Source: a bacterium (GTDB taxonomy: Bacteria; Sumerlaeota; Sumerlaeia; MVZB01). From it: 48,970 nt of DNA. The DNA is taken from the NCBI GenBank assembly GCA_021372575.1, contig JAJFUE010000203.1, positions 1-48,970 of the forward strand, written 5' to 3'. Below the pieces are notes generated by a model that worked only from the letters and a program-made list of their open reading frames with translations, searched no databases and was not told the DNA's origin. Position 1 is the stretch's first letter; every line of letters begins with the position of its first letter. Positions 32,018 through 40,528 of this stretch are shown here, one piece after another. Both the position numbers and the translations under genes were made by a program.

Positions 32018-33061
32018 TCATATCGGCAGTTCCTCGAGCACCCTTTGAACATCATCGGCGTCCTCAACGGCGACCAACTGTTTGCGCATGTTTGCCGCAC
32101 CCGGCAAACCCGCCACATACCACAAAAGATGTTTGCGCAATTGCAGGATGCCGAGCTTGTTTTTTTCCTTAAACGCCAGCCGCGCGTGTTCAAGAATGAT
32201 ATCTTTCAATCGCGCGCCATGAATTTCGGTGTATTTGCCGGTTGCCCAATATTCCTTGATTTGATCGAATAACCATGACTTTCCGTAAAGACCGCGGGCC
32301 AGGCCGACGCCGTCGCACCCGGTTTTTTTCAGCATCATCCCCGCGTCTTCCGGTCGTTTAATGCCGCCGTTGCCCAACACAATCCCGCCAAATTTCCGCT
32401 TTATTGCTTTTATCATTCCATAATCGACATCGCCATCAAACGGCTTCTCATAACTTCTGCCATGCACCATCACCGCGGCAATCGGCAACGCTTTCATATG
32501 TTTAATGAAATCAAGTCCCGTCACCATTTCGGCTTCGGGAATGGTCAACCCCTTAAAATCCGACAATGGCTTTTGCTTTTTCCGCGATGATAATTTCTGG
32601 GATATTTTCTCGATCGATTCTCTCCTGATCGAGGAACGCACCTTCACCGATACCGGCAATCGGGTGCCGGCCATTGCCGCCTCAATCATGTTGCGGCATA
32701 AGTCTAAATCGCGCATCAATGTGACGCCGCCGCCATGGCCGACGACCTCGTCGGCGGGACAGCCAAAATTAATGTCGATTCCCGCAAATCCCAACTCTTC
32801 GCACTTTTGCGCGGCCTTCGTGAATCGATCCGGGTCTTTGCCGAACAGCTGGACAACGACGGGCTGTTCTTTTTCTGAGAATTTCAAAAGTTCCAGGGTT
32901 TTTCTGGAATCGTGAAAAACGCCATCCGCCGAAACCATTTCGGTATAAACCACGTCGGCCCCATGCGCGCGGCAAATCTGCCTGAACGCCGAATCCGTGA
33001 CGCCCGCCATGGGCGCGAGCGCCAATACCGGTCTCCCCAGGTCTTGCCAAAAATTCGTCAT
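32018..33061 (-). CDS. dus: tRNA-dihydrouridine synthase
   Basis: 347 residues from ATG 33059-33061; an in-frame ATG twelve codons earlier is less likely because the family starts near FWQDLGRPVLALAPMAGVTD. FMN-dependent reduction of uridines in tRNA D-loops. Hallmarks are APMAGVTDSAFR, VVQLFGKDP, GIDINFGCP with catalytic Cys101, SVKVR, MVHGRS, VLGNGGIKRPEDA and GLARGLYGKSWLF. A lysine/arginine-rich insert of about 35 residues (145-181) separates SVKVR from the next helix, longer than in DusA/B/C. The codon use is more AT-rich than both neighbours. The wording of several motifs recalls Dus proteins of Patescibacteria, from memory. Confidence 0.93.
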   Translation of the reverse strand: MTNFWQDLGRPVLALAPMAGVTDSAFRQICRAHGADVVYTEMVSADGVFHDSRKTLELLKFSEKEQPVVVQLFGKDPDRFTKAAQKCEELGFAGIDINFGCPADEVVGHGGGVTLMRDLDLCRNMIEAAMAGTRLPVSVKVRSSIRRESIEKISQKLSSRKKQKPLSDFKGLTIPEAEMVTGLDFIKHMKALPIAAVMVHGRSYEKPFDGDVDYGMIKAIKRKFGGIVLGNGGIKRPEDAGMMLKKTGCDGVGLARGLYGKSWLFDQIKEYWATGKYTEIHGARLKDIILEHARLAFKEKNKLGILQLRKHLLWYVAGLPGAANMRKQLVAVEDADDVQRVLEELPI

Positions 33062-33105
33062 TTGCCTTTGAATTTGCCCCGCTTCCGGAATGTTCAAAAA
33101 AATCC

Positions 33106-33141
33106 CATGGGCCTCGCAAGACCCATGGGACCCATCACTTC
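33106..33141. repeat. Iterated 9-base CATGGGACC word upstream of dus
   Basis: Units CATGGGCCT, CGCAAGACC, CATGGGACC, CATCACTTC at a 9-base period; the two CCCATGGG palindromes can pair. It lies 45-80 bases upstream of the dus start, between dus and the pseudoprotease gene. Confidence 0.65.
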
Positions 33142-33154
33142 GTTTTCGTGACGG

Positions 33155-34006
33155 TTACTTCTTCGGCGACTCTTTCGGCGCCGGCTTTTCGGTCTTTCCC
33201 TCTGCGGGCTTCTCCGAGGCCGGGGCCTTTTCCGGGGCCTGCTTGGCGCTCTCGGCGATGTCCGCCGCCGGCACGATCGTCACCAGCATCGATTCGTTGC
33301 CATCCTCCATCGAGCGCCCGGCGCCGCCCATCACGTGCAGCCCGAACATGCCGATGACCTTGCCGTCGGCGTTGAACACCGGCAGGCCAAGCAGCCCCGC
33401 CGCCGCCTCCGAGTTCGGGTTCGGGATGTAAAACGCGCGCGGCTTCTCGACGATCCCCTGGATCTCAAGGGTCTGTGCGCCGATCCGCCGGTTCGCGATC
33501 TTGCCGAAGCGCTGCAGCACGAACACCTCGTCCAGCAGCTCGGGCTTGGCGCTGTCGGCCAGGTTGAGCGCCGTGAACTTCGTCGCCGGCTTCGTGATCG
33601 GCCGCAGGAACGCAAGGTCCAATTCGCTGTCGCGCAGCACAACGGTCGCCGGCACTTCTTTGCCGTCGCGCATCAGCAGCTTGATGCCCTTGACCGTCGT
33701 CTGGAATTTCGAGCTTTCGTCCCCTTCGCCCGCGGAGCGCTTCATGATGCTCGCCGGGTCGATGTTGGACAGCGTCGCGATGGTCAGTCCGTCCTCGCCG
33801 ATCACCGTCCCGCTGATTTCGCGAGTGATTTCCTCGTCGGAGCTTTCCTTGCCCCCGAACGTCGCCTTGATCACGACATTGATGCGAATGACCGCGTCGC
33901 CCAGCTTGCCGGCCGTGGCGCGGCCGGTGGCGCGCACGTCAGCCGCGTGCGCCGTCGCAACGCCCAGGATCATCGCCAACGCAAACACGAACAGATTCTT
34001 CTTCAT
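33155..34006 (-). CDS. Exported HtrA-like pseudoprotease
   Basis: 283 residues with a signal peptide (1-21). The body follows the trypsin fold of HtrA proteases but with key residues lost. SGTVIGEDGLTIATLSNI (65-82) aligns with SGVIITADGYVVTNHHV of the neighbouring protease and replaces the catalytic His by Ser80. SELDLAFLRP keeps the Asp (Asp130). GLLGLPVFNADGKVIGM (204-220) aligns with GNSGGPLVNTAGQIVGI and replaces the catalytic Ser by Leu206. It should therefore be proteolytically dead. There is no PDZ domain; instead a Lys/Pro/Glu-rich tail (about 255-283) follows. It starts 38 bases after the stop of the active protease gene, so the two are probably co-expressed and may interact. Confidence 0.82.
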   Translation of the reverse strand: MKKNLFVFALAMILGVATAHAADVRATGRATAGKLGDAVIRINVVIKATFGGKESSDEEITREISGTVIGEDGLTIATLSNIDPASIMKRSAGEGDESSKFQTTVKGIKLLMRDGKEVPATVVLRDSELDLAFLRPITKPATKFTALNLADSAKPELLDEVFVLQRFGKIANRRIGAQTLEIQGIVEKPRAFYIPNPNSEAAAGLLGLPVFNADGKVIGMFGLHVMGGAGRSMEDGNESMLVTIVPAADIAESAKQAPEKAPASEKPAEGKTEKPAPKESPKK

Positions 34007-34044
34007 GGATCATGCCTTCATTGATTTTTGTCGGGCGGCCCGTG

Positions 34045-36063
34045 TCAGGACGCGTCCCATAACGGCTCGATCTCGATAAACATCGTATGCACCTCGCGCC
34101 GGACCTCGAAGATGACCGAGCGCGGTTTTCTCTGCTTGATCTGCTGCATCATCATTGACACCTGATCGACGGAGCCGACCGGGTGGCCGTCGATGTTGAC
34201 GAGGAGGTCGCCGACCTGCAGCCGCCCCAGCGCCGACCACGAGCCCGGCTGGACGGAACTGACCAGCACCCCGTGCGCCGCGTTCGTCCACTTGCTCGTC
34301 TTGCGGTCGAGATACGCGACGTTGCGCACGGAAAACTCGAACTCGTGGTCCTCATACTGTTTCATCTCGCGCGATTGCGGCGGCCGCGCCGGCAGCTTGC
34401 CCGTCAGCTTCAGCTCCTTGCCCCCGCGCAGCACCGTCAGCGTCGTCTCGGCGCCGACGCGATATCTGCCCACCATCGTCGGGAACACGCTGACTTCGTT
34501 CGGTTCGCGCGCGTCGATCGATTCGTCGTCCAGCGCCGTGATGATGTCGCCGACCTTCAGTCCCAGCGTCCCCGTCGTGCCCGGTTCGTACAGCCGCGTG
34601 ACGCGCACGCCCTTGGTGTCCGGCATCCCGAGCTGCGACGCCAGGTCGCTCGTCAGCACCTGGATCGACACCGGCACCCACGGCTTCGCGACTTCCAGGC
34701 CCGGATCGTCCAACTCGTGCAACCCCACCTTGACCACCGTGATCAGCCGCTCGTTCTTGCGCTCATAACCGACGAGCGTCGGGACCGGTTCGCTTTGGCC
34801 CGCCGTGATCTTCTTCGTCGCGGTCGTCAGCTCGTCAATGCTGCGGACCGGCTTGCCCCCGACCTCGACGATGATGTCGCCGCTCTGAAGGTCCGGCTTG
34901 GCCTGGCCCGCCGGCCCACCCGGCCGGATCGACGTGACCAGCACGCCGTCCGTCGCCTTGCGGCCGAGTTCGAGCGCCGTCCACATCGACAGGTTGCGCC
35001 CCGTCAGGCCCCACGGCCGGAATTCGTGGTCTTTCGTCAGCACCGGCTGGCGCGTGTCCGGCACGACCGTGCAGACCGTCGTCTTCGAATCGCGCTGCAG
35101 CGTCATCTTCACCGGCTTGCCGGTCTCGAGCTGCGACATCGCGAGGTTCAGCGGCGGAAGCTCCTCGGCGAAGCGGATCGTGATCGGCTTGCCGTCCAGC
35201 GCCATCAGCTTGTCGCCCGTCTTGATCCCCGCCTTGGCCGCCGGCGATCCCTGGATCACGTCGCTGACGATCGCGCCGCTGGCCTTCGCGCCGTTGACCT
35301 TGAAGTCCGGCTGCAAAATAAATCCGATCCACGCGCGCTTGACACGCCCGTTTTTCATCAGCTCGTTGGCCATCGCGTGGGCGAGGTTGCCCGGGATCGC
35401 GCCGCCGAGGCCCATGCTGATTTCGTTGATGCCGACGATCTGGCCCGCCGTGTTCACCAGTGGCCCGCCCGAGTTGCCCGGGAAAATTTCGGCGTCATGG
35501 CCGATCCAGCGCACGATCGATCCGACGTTCTCGCCGTCGAGCTCGAATTGGTCGTCCCACGCCGGCATCGTGAGCGACGTGTTGCTGACGATCCCCTCCG
35601 TCACCGACTGCGACAGCGCCAGCGGGCACCCCATCGCATACACCGTGTCGCCGACGCCAAGCTTGTCCGAGTCACCCCAGTCGGCGAACGTGAAAACGCG
35701 TTTGTCGCCCGGCTCCAGCTTGATCACCGCGATGTCGGCCATCGCGTCTGTGCCGACCAGCCGCGCCGAAATCTCCTCGCGGTTGTATAGCGTCACTTTG
35801 AGCCGCACCGCCTTGCCCGCCACGTGGTGGTTGGTGACGACGTAGCCGTCGGCCGTGATGATCACGCCGCTGCCGCTCGATTCGCTGCGGCTTTCGCGGC
35901 CATCGTTGGCGTATTCATCGACGACGTGAATCCGCACGAGCGCCGGCTTCAGCCGCTCGATCGCGGTATCCACGGCTGCCGTGGCCCGGGCCGTTCCCGC
36001 GAAAAGGATCATGCACGCGAGCATCAGGCTCCCCGGCCATGTCGGTCGTATCGATCTATTCAT
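34045..36063 (-). CDS. HtrA/DegP-like periplasmic serine protease with multiple PDZ domains
   Basis: 672 residues from ATG 36061-36063, which has AGAGG four bases upstream; an ATG seven codons earlier lies in repeat DNA. A signal peptide covers about 1-30. The trypsin-like domain (about 35-235) has a complete triad: His80 in TNHHV, Asp110 in MADIAVIK, Ser198 in PGNSGGP. Three to four PDZ-type modules follow: AWIGF with GSPAAKAGIKTGDKL, GPAGQAKPDLQSGDIIVEV, TTGTLGLKVGDIITAL and SWSALGRLQVGDLLVNI. DegP has only two, so the tail is unusually long. It degrades or refolds misfolded envelope proteins. The oxidoreductase gene upstream ends 33 bases before it, and a pseudoprotease follows. Confidence 0.92.
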   Translation of the reverse strand: MNRSIRPTWPGSLMLACMILFAGTARATAAVDTAIERLKPALVRIHVVDEYANDGRESRSESSGSGVIITADGYVVTNHHVAGKAVRLKVTLYNREEISARLVGTDAMADIAVIKLEPGDKRVFTFADWGDSDKLGVGDTVYAMGCPLALSQSVTEGIVSNTSLTMPAWDDQFELDGENVGSIVRWIGHDAEIFPGNSGGPLVNTAGQIVGINEISMGLGGAIPGNLAHAMANELMKNGRVKRAWIGFILQPDFKVNGAKASGAIVSDVIQGSPAAKAGIKTGDKLMALDGKPITIRFAEELPPLNLAMSQLETGKPVKMTLQRDSKTTVCTVVPDTRQPVLTKDHEFRPWGLTGRNLSMWTALELGRKATDGVLVTSIRPGGPAGQAKPDLQSGDIIVEVGGKPVRSIDELTTATKKITAGQSEPVPTLVGYERKNERLITVVKVGLHELDDPGLEVAKPWVPVSIQVLTSDLASQLGMPDTKGVRVTRLYEPGTTGTLGLKVGDIITALDDESIDAREPNEVSVFPTMVGRYRVGAETTLTVLRGGKELKLTGKLPARPPQSREMKQYEDHEFEFSVRNVAYLDRKTSKWTNAAHGVLVSSVQPGSWSALGRLQVGDLLVNIDGHPVGSVDQVSMMMQQIKQRKPRSVIFEVRREVHTMFIEIEPLWDAS

Positions 36064-36067
36064 TTTT

Positions 36068-36072
36068 CCTCT
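36068..36072 (-). promoter_or_regulatory. Shine-Dalgarno that decides the protease start
   Basis: AGAGG on the minus strand, four bases before the ATG at 36061-36063, at the edge of the heptad repeat. Confidence 0.55.
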
Positions 36073-36096
36073 CTCATCTTTCATCTTTCATCTCTC
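36070..36096. repeat. Iterated 7-base GATGAAA word
   Basis: On the minus strand GATGAAA, GATGAAA, GATGAGA, then GAGG, fill the 33-base gap between the oxidoreductase stop and the protease start. The same word fills the gap at 46655-46696. Confidence 0.75.
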
Positions 36097-37134
36097 TCAG
36101 ACAACAGGCGCTTTCGGCACCGTAATGGTTTGGCCCGAATCGGCCGACCGGTGGATTGCGTCCAGAATCGCCGTCGAGCGCCAGCCGTCGTGCGCGCTGA
36201 CGATCGGCTCCTTGTCCTCCATCACGATCTCGATGAAACTGTTCACGCAGCTCGGGAACGCGCCCACCTGGTGGCCGAACACGTTGGCCATCAGCAACGA
36301 CCGCGGCCAGCCCATCCCCTCCGGCGACGACATCTCGATCTGCTCCATCTTCCGGTCCAGGTGCATGTGCCCGTGCTCGCCGATGACTTCCATGAACGAG
36401 TCCGGCCGCGCCGGGTGGCACTCGGGGTAGATCCACGCGGCCTCGAACGTCGCGAACGCGCCCGACCCGAACTTCACCAGCCCCTGCATCGCATCGTAGC
36501 AGTCGTAACCAAAATTCTTCTTCAGCACGCCCTTGTAGCCGTAGCCCTTGACCTCGATCGGGTCCTCGTCGAACCACCACGTCATCAAATCAATATCATG
36601 GCAGGAGAGGAACCACATCGGCGAGCTGTCCTTGGCCCACGGGATCATTTTCGTCGGCACGTCGATCGGATTGTTCTTGCGCGCATAGCCGCACACCGGC
36701 CTGCCGATCTTGCCCGCCCTGATGATCTGCCACGTCTGGTTGTACGGCGCGAGCCAGCGGTGGTTGAACGACACCTGCAGCTTGCGGCCGGTCTCCTTGA
36801 CCTTCCTCACCATCGCGGCCGCGTCGGCCTCGCTCGTGGCGAGCGGCTTTTCGACCTGCACATGGATCCCCGACTCGAGGCACGCCATGACCGGCGCCAG
36901 ATGCGCCCAGTCCGGTGTCGCCACATACACCACGTCCGGCTTTTCTTCGGCGATCATCTTCTCGTAATCCGAATACGTTTTCTCGAGCTTGAACTCAGCC
37001 TTGGCTCTCTCCAGGTTTGCGGGTTTGAGATCGGCGACCGCTGTCAGGCGCGCATTGGGGTTGCCCGCGAGCACGCGCGCGACGTTCGTCCCCATGATTC
37101 CGATCCCGATAATGTTGACTTTGAGCTGGTCCAT
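36097..37134 (-). CDS. Gfo/Idh/MocA-family oxidoreductase
   Basis: 345 residues from ATG 37132-37134 (an upstream in-frame start at 37170 is less likely because KVNIIGIGIMG should be near the N-terminus). NAD(P)-binding Rossmann motif IGIGIMG (about 9-15), then DVVYVATPDWAH, and the family's EKPLATS (about 96-102), where Lys is catalytic. The C-terminal half has FNHRWLAPY, SCHDIDLMTWWF (His as proton relay) and FATFEAAWIYPE. It oxidises or reduces a sugar or cyclitol; substrate is unknown. It is cytoplasmic and upstream of the exported protease on the same strand, which is not an obvious functional pairing. Confidence 0.9.
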   Translation of the reverse strand: MDQLKVNIIGIGIMGTNVARVLAGNPNARLTAVADLKPANLERAKAEFKLEKTYSDYEKMIAEEKPDVVYVATPDWAHLAPVMACLESGIHVQVEKPLATSEADAAAMVRKVKETGRKLQVSFNHRWLAPYNQTWQIIRAGKIGRPVCGYARKNNPIDVPTKMIPWAKDSSPMWFLSCHDIDLMTWWFDEDPIEVKGYGYKGVLKKNFGYDCYDAMQGLVKFGSGAFATFEAAWIYPECHPARPDSFMEVIGEHGHMHLDRKMEQIEMSSPEGMGWPRSLLMANVFGHQVGAFPSCVNSFIEIVMEDKEPIVSAHDGWRSTAILDAIHRSADSGQTITVPKAPVV

Positions 37135-37239
37135 GACGCGCTTGGGCTCCGGGGTTGGACTGCAAACCAACGAGCGTGTCCATCATCTCAACCCCCCGCC
37201 CCGTCTGGCAATCAAAATGCGAAGGTATTAAAATGCGAA

Positions 37240-37391
37240 GGTAGGCCGCGTTCGCCCAACGCGGCATCACATCATACTGCCCGCTTCAGCGGGCTGAACG
37301 GGTTGCCACCGGCTTCAGCCGGTGGTCAGCGATTCCTTGTTTTTTATATCAGCACGCTTCAGCGCGCTTCTCGGCCTTTGGCTTCAGCCCT
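37240..37391. repeat. GCTTCAGC palindromic repeat, copy 1 (5' of unknown gene)
   Basis: Contains GTAGGCCGCGTTCGCCCAACGCGG, split as a short hairpin, then GCCCGCTTCAGCGGGC, CACCGGCTTCAGCCGGTG and GCACGCTTCAGCGCGC, each a hairpin around CTTCAG. The first 75 bases are closely repeated in the same orientation at 39093-39168, so copies flank the gene at 37576-39096. Confidence 0.8.
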
Positions 37392-37408
37392 TCCCCGTTT
37401 TTGAAATT

Positions 37409-37444
37409 CCTCTGTGTCTCTGATTCTCTGTGTCTCTGTGAGAT
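37409..37444. repeat. Iterated TCTGTGTCTC word
   Basis: CTCTGTGTCTCTG occurs twice, followed by another TCTCTGTG, in a region with no gene, 132-167 bases upstream of ATG 37576. Confidence 0.65.
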
Positions 37445-37575
37445 GGAATTTTGTACGCATTTTGCATTCGATTTCACACCTTACGGCGTATTCGAAAATT
37501 TATCGCTCTCTTTTTTCAAACTTTCCTTCCCCTCCGGCGTCTTACATATCAGACTGGTTGTCTGGAGTCTCTCAC

Positions 37576-39096
37576 ATGGCCGATGCCCCTGAATCTCCAC
37601 GCAGGAAATTCCGCTGGCGACTGTGGCTTGTTTTATTTCCGTTGCTTCTAATCGCCTTACCCACTTTTTTGATTTATATTGCCGGCATTTGCGCGAACCA
37701 CACGAGAATCCCTCCGGAACTCGAAAAGCCGCCGCAAATCTTTCTCTTTCAGCCGCAGACCACCGCAATCACGACGACCACAAGCAAAGCGTTCGGCCTC
37801 CACATCATTCCCGCCCACCGCGTCCGCGCCGAAACCGACACCACGAACTACGACTACCCCGCGTTTCTCGAGGCCGAATTGCGCGATAACCCCAACCTCG
37901 AAGGCGCCCGCAAATACCTCGAGCTGAGCCGCTGGTTCAAAGATGCCAACAACCGCGAAGATCTCTATGAGTTCAATATTGACCGGGAACACGGGGGCAG
38001 GTTGTGGAATCCCGGCAAGCCTTTGCCGGTAGCCATTGCCGACTGGCTGACCTCGCACACGGAGCTCGTCGCCCGGTTCATTGATTTTGCAAACACCCCC
38101 GGCCTGCCGGTGCGTTCGATCGAGCTGATCGCCGCCGATCCCCGCCCCGATGCGATTCCTTCGATAGAATACTTCACCGTCCTCGGCGTGCACGTGCTCT
38201 CAGCGGAAGGCGAGCGCCGTGTTGAGGCGGGCGACATCGCCGGCGCCGAAACCGCTTGGCGCGCTGCGATCCAGTTGTCGATCATCATCGGCCGGGAGCC
38301 CCAATACTGGCGCGCTTACGCCGTTTCCGAGCCGCTCATGGCAATGGCGCGCTGGCTCGATCGCCCCATCACGCGCGAGCAACTGCTGCAACTGCGCGCC
38401 CAGCTCGATGAGATTCACCGCTCGTTGTTTCCACCCGGCGGCCACTCCGAATACATGCGACTTTATTGCTCGGCCCAGCGCAAGGAGCTGATCGCGAGTC
38501 TGAACCAGCCGTGGAACAGTCGCGTCTTTGGCTGGGATTTCAAGGACCGGTATCACGAATTTTTCCTGAGCACGAGCTTTGTCGAAGTGCCGCGCCTCGA
38601 CGTCATGGCATACCGCGCCGCTCTTGCAATCAAAACCAAATCAAGGGGCGCGCAGATCGTGCGAGAGTTCGATCAGAATATCGCCGAGCTGACGCGCATG
38701 ATGACCGCGCCGTGGGCGGAGATCGTAAGGCGCCCGCCCGTTTTGAAAATCGACCGATGGGCCGAGGATTACTACCGGGGATTCGTCAGTTTCAGGGCGC
38801 CCTATCATGCGCCTCGCATGTCTGCCCTCCTCTACGAGACGCGCTTCAACCTGTTCCGAGCCGCGGTTGAGCACAAATTAAACTCGCAGCCGCCGCCGCG
38901 CATCGCCGACCGTGAATCGCCGTGGCGCGATCCATACACCGAACTGCCGCTCCAAACTATCGAAACCACGTCGCACACGCTGCGCATCTACAGCCCCGGC
39001 CCCGACCTCATCGACCAGCACGCGCAGATCGAATACGACCCGACGAACACGACCTCCCCCGGCGACGTGCTGATAGAGATCAAGCAATCCCGGTAG
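37576..39096 (+). CDS. Membrane-anchored protein of unknown function
   Basis: 506 residues from ATG 37576, supported by GGAG eight bases upstream (37564-37567); the frame is open further upstream through repeat DNA. A basic stretch (RRKFRWR) is followed by one transmembrane helix (about 16-38), giving an N-in anchor and a large outer domain of about 465 residues. The outer region is helical, with one TPR-like segment AGDIAGAETAWRAAIQLS and repeated Tyr/Trp/Arg-rich helices. I do not recognise a family; similar anchored unknowns occur in planctomycete-like genomes, from memory. Its stop codon TAG (39094-39096) is the start of a repeat element, and a direct copy of that element lies upstream. 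Confidence 0.72.
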   Translation: MADAPESPRRKFRWRLWLVLFPLLLIALPTFLIYIAGICANHTRIPPELEKPPQIFLFQPQTTAITTTTSKAFGLHIIPAHRVRAETDTTNYDYPAFLEAELRDNPNLEGARKYLELSRWFKDANNREDLYEFNIDREHGGRLWNPGKPLPVAIADWLTSHTELVARFIDFANTPGLPVRSIELIAADPRPDAIPSIEYFTVLGVHVLSAEGERRVEAGDIAGAETAWRAAIQLSIIIGREPQYWRAYAVSEPLMAMARWLDRPITREQLLQLRAQLDEIHRSLFPPGGHSEYMRLYCSAQRKELIASLNQPWNSRVFGWDFKDRYHEFFLSTSFVEVPRLDVMAYRAALAIKTKSRGAQIVREFDQNIAELTRMMTAPWAEIVRRPPVLKIDRWAEDYYRGFVSFRAPYHAPRMSALLYETRFNLFRAAVEHKLNSQPPPRIADRESPWRDPYTELPLQTIETTSHTLRIYSPGPDLIDQHAQIEYDPTNTTSPGDVLIEIKQSR

Positions 39097-39168
39097 GCCG
39101 CGTTTGCCAAACGCGGTTTTACATCATGATGCCCGCTTGAGCGGGCTGAACGGGCTGCCATCGGCTTT
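39093..39168. repeat. GCTTCAGC palindromic repeat, copy 2 (supplies a stop codon)
   Basis: A 75-base near-copy of 37241-37315 in the same orientation: GTAGGCCGCGTTTGCC, AACGCGG, ACATCAT, GCCCGCTTGAGCGGGC, TGAACGGGCTGCCA. The TAG in its opening GTAGGCC is the stop codon of the unknown membrane-anchored gene. Confidence 0.8.
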
Positions 39169-39217
39169 GTATCTGTCTGGCGTTTCGGCATCAGATATTC
39201 CGAGGGCCCGGTGGAAC

Positions 39218-39430
39218 GCGCGCGCTGAAAGCGCAACAAGAAAATAGCCTGGGGCAAAGCGAAGCGACGCCCCAGGTAAGTCGCAAAACATCCATGAGCT
39301 CTGAAAGAGCGGAAGAAACCGCTCCGGCCAATTCTTTCGCGCCTTCAGCGCTCTCTAAGTTTTGGAATCTTATCCTGGGGCGTCGCTTCGCTTTGCCCCA
39401 GGCTGTTATCTCTCGCGCCTTCAGCGCTCT
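39218..39430. repeat. Large inverted repeat with 29-base perfect arms
   Basis: A 29-base sequence at 39248-39276 (CCTGGGGCAAAGCGAAGC then GACGCCCCAGG) recurs as an exact reverse complement at 39374-39402. Each copy is itself a hairpin of CCTGGGGC/GCCCCAGG. GCGCTGAAAGCGC-type palindromes lie outside and between them (39221, 39340, 39416 areas). It lies between the convergent unknown gene and ruvB. A related single copy is at 40705-40830. Confidence 0.88.
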
Positions 39431-39470
39431 GGTAAACACCGCAATTCGGTCACGCCCAGCCCCTACGAAC

Positions 39471-40517
39471 CTATTCCGAAAACAATTCCATCTGCAAATG
39501 CGCCGGCGTTTTCTTGCCCATGTGTTCGAATGCGCGCGGCGTCGCCACTCGCCCGCGCGGCGTGCGCGCCAAAAATCCGATCTGAATCAAATACGGCTCG
39601 AACACGTCGATCAGCGTGTCCTCTTCCTCGCCGATCGCGATCGCCAGCGTATTCAGGCCGACCGGCCCGCCGCCGAACTTGTCGATCAACGTCTCCAGCA
39701 GCATCCGGTCCATCGGGTCAAGCCCGAGCTGATCGACCTGCAACAATTTCAACGCGGCGAATGCCGCCTCCGCCGAAAGCTTGCCGTCGCCGCGCACCTG
39801 CGCCCAGTCCCTCACGCGCCGCAGCAGCCGGTTGATGATGCGCGGCGTGCCGCGCCCGCGCCGCGCGATCTCGGCCGCGGCTTCGGGCTCGATCTTCGCC
39901 CCGAGCAGCCCCGCCGACCGGTGCACGATCTTTTCCAAATCCTGCTGGTCGTAGAAATTGAGCCGGAACATCATGCCGAACCGCGTCCGCAGCGGCGCCG
40001 TCAGCATCCCCGTGCGCGTCGTCGCCCCCACCAGCGTGAACGGCGGCAGCGCCAGCTTGATCGACTTGGCGTGCGGCCCCTCGCCAATCAAAATATCGAT
40101 CTTGAAATCCTCGAGCGCCGGATACAGGCACTCTTCGACGACGCGCGACAGGCGGTGGATTTCATCGACAAACAGCACGTCGCCTTCGCTCAAATCGGTC
40201 AGGATTGCGGCCAGGTCGTCCTTGCGCTCGAGCAGCGGCCCGCTCGTCGTCTTGATCGTGCTGCCCATCTCGTTGGCGATGATGTGCGCAAGCGTCGTTT
40301 TCCCCAATCCCGGAGGCCCATACAGCAGCACATGGTCGAGCGCCTCTTTGCGCCCGCGCGCCGCCTCGATCGCCAGCCCCAGCTGCTCGATCGTCTCGCG
40401 TTGGCCGACGAACTCGGCCGTCGAGGTCGGCCGCAGCGACCGGTCAAGCTCCGCCGGCTCGTCCTCGCCGCGCAGTCCTGACATGATCCCCTGTTTCTTA
40501 TTCGGCTCGTTGGCCAT
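39471..40517 (-). CDS. ruvB: Holliday junction branch-migration ATPase RuvB
   Basis: 348 residues from ATG 40515-40517, fixed by GGAGGAG four bases upstream; a longer frame upstream lacks such a site. AAA+ motor that drives branch migration with RuvA. Motifs: [11 protein letters not shown], Walker [19 protein letters not shown], Walker [11 protein letters not shown], sensor 1 LVGATTRTG with the arginine of APLRTRFG, sensor 2 [15 protein letters not shown], and a C-terminal winged helix that ends [14 protein letters not shown]. Length and order match the family. ruvA and ruvC are not adjacent, and the gene stands alone between repeat-rich gaps. Confidence 0.97.
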   Translation of the reverse strand: MANEPNKKQGIMSGLRGEDEPAELDRSLRPTSTAEFVGQRETIEQLGLAIEAARGRKEALDHVLLYGPPGLGKTTLAHIIANEMGSTIKTTSGPLLERKDDLAAILTDLSEGDVLFVDEIHRLSRVVEECLYPALEDFKIDILIGEGPHAKSIKLALPPFTLVGATTRTGMLTAPLRTRFGMMFRLNFYDQQDLEKIVHRSAGLLGAKIEPEAAAEIARRGRGTPRIINRLLRRVRDWAQVRGDGKLSAEAAFAALKLLQVDQLGLDPMDRMLLETLIDKFGGGPVGLNTLAIAIGEEEDTLIDVFEPYLIQIGFLARTPRGRVATPRAFEHMGKKTPAHLQMELFSE

Positions 40518-40521
40518 GGCG

Positions 40522-40528
40522 CTCCTCC
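40522..40528 (-). promoter_or_regulatory. Shine-Dalgarno that decides the ruvB start
   Basis: GGAGGAG on the minus strand, four bases before the ATG at 40515-40517. It rules out the longer reading frame that starts at 40613. Confidence 0.8.
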
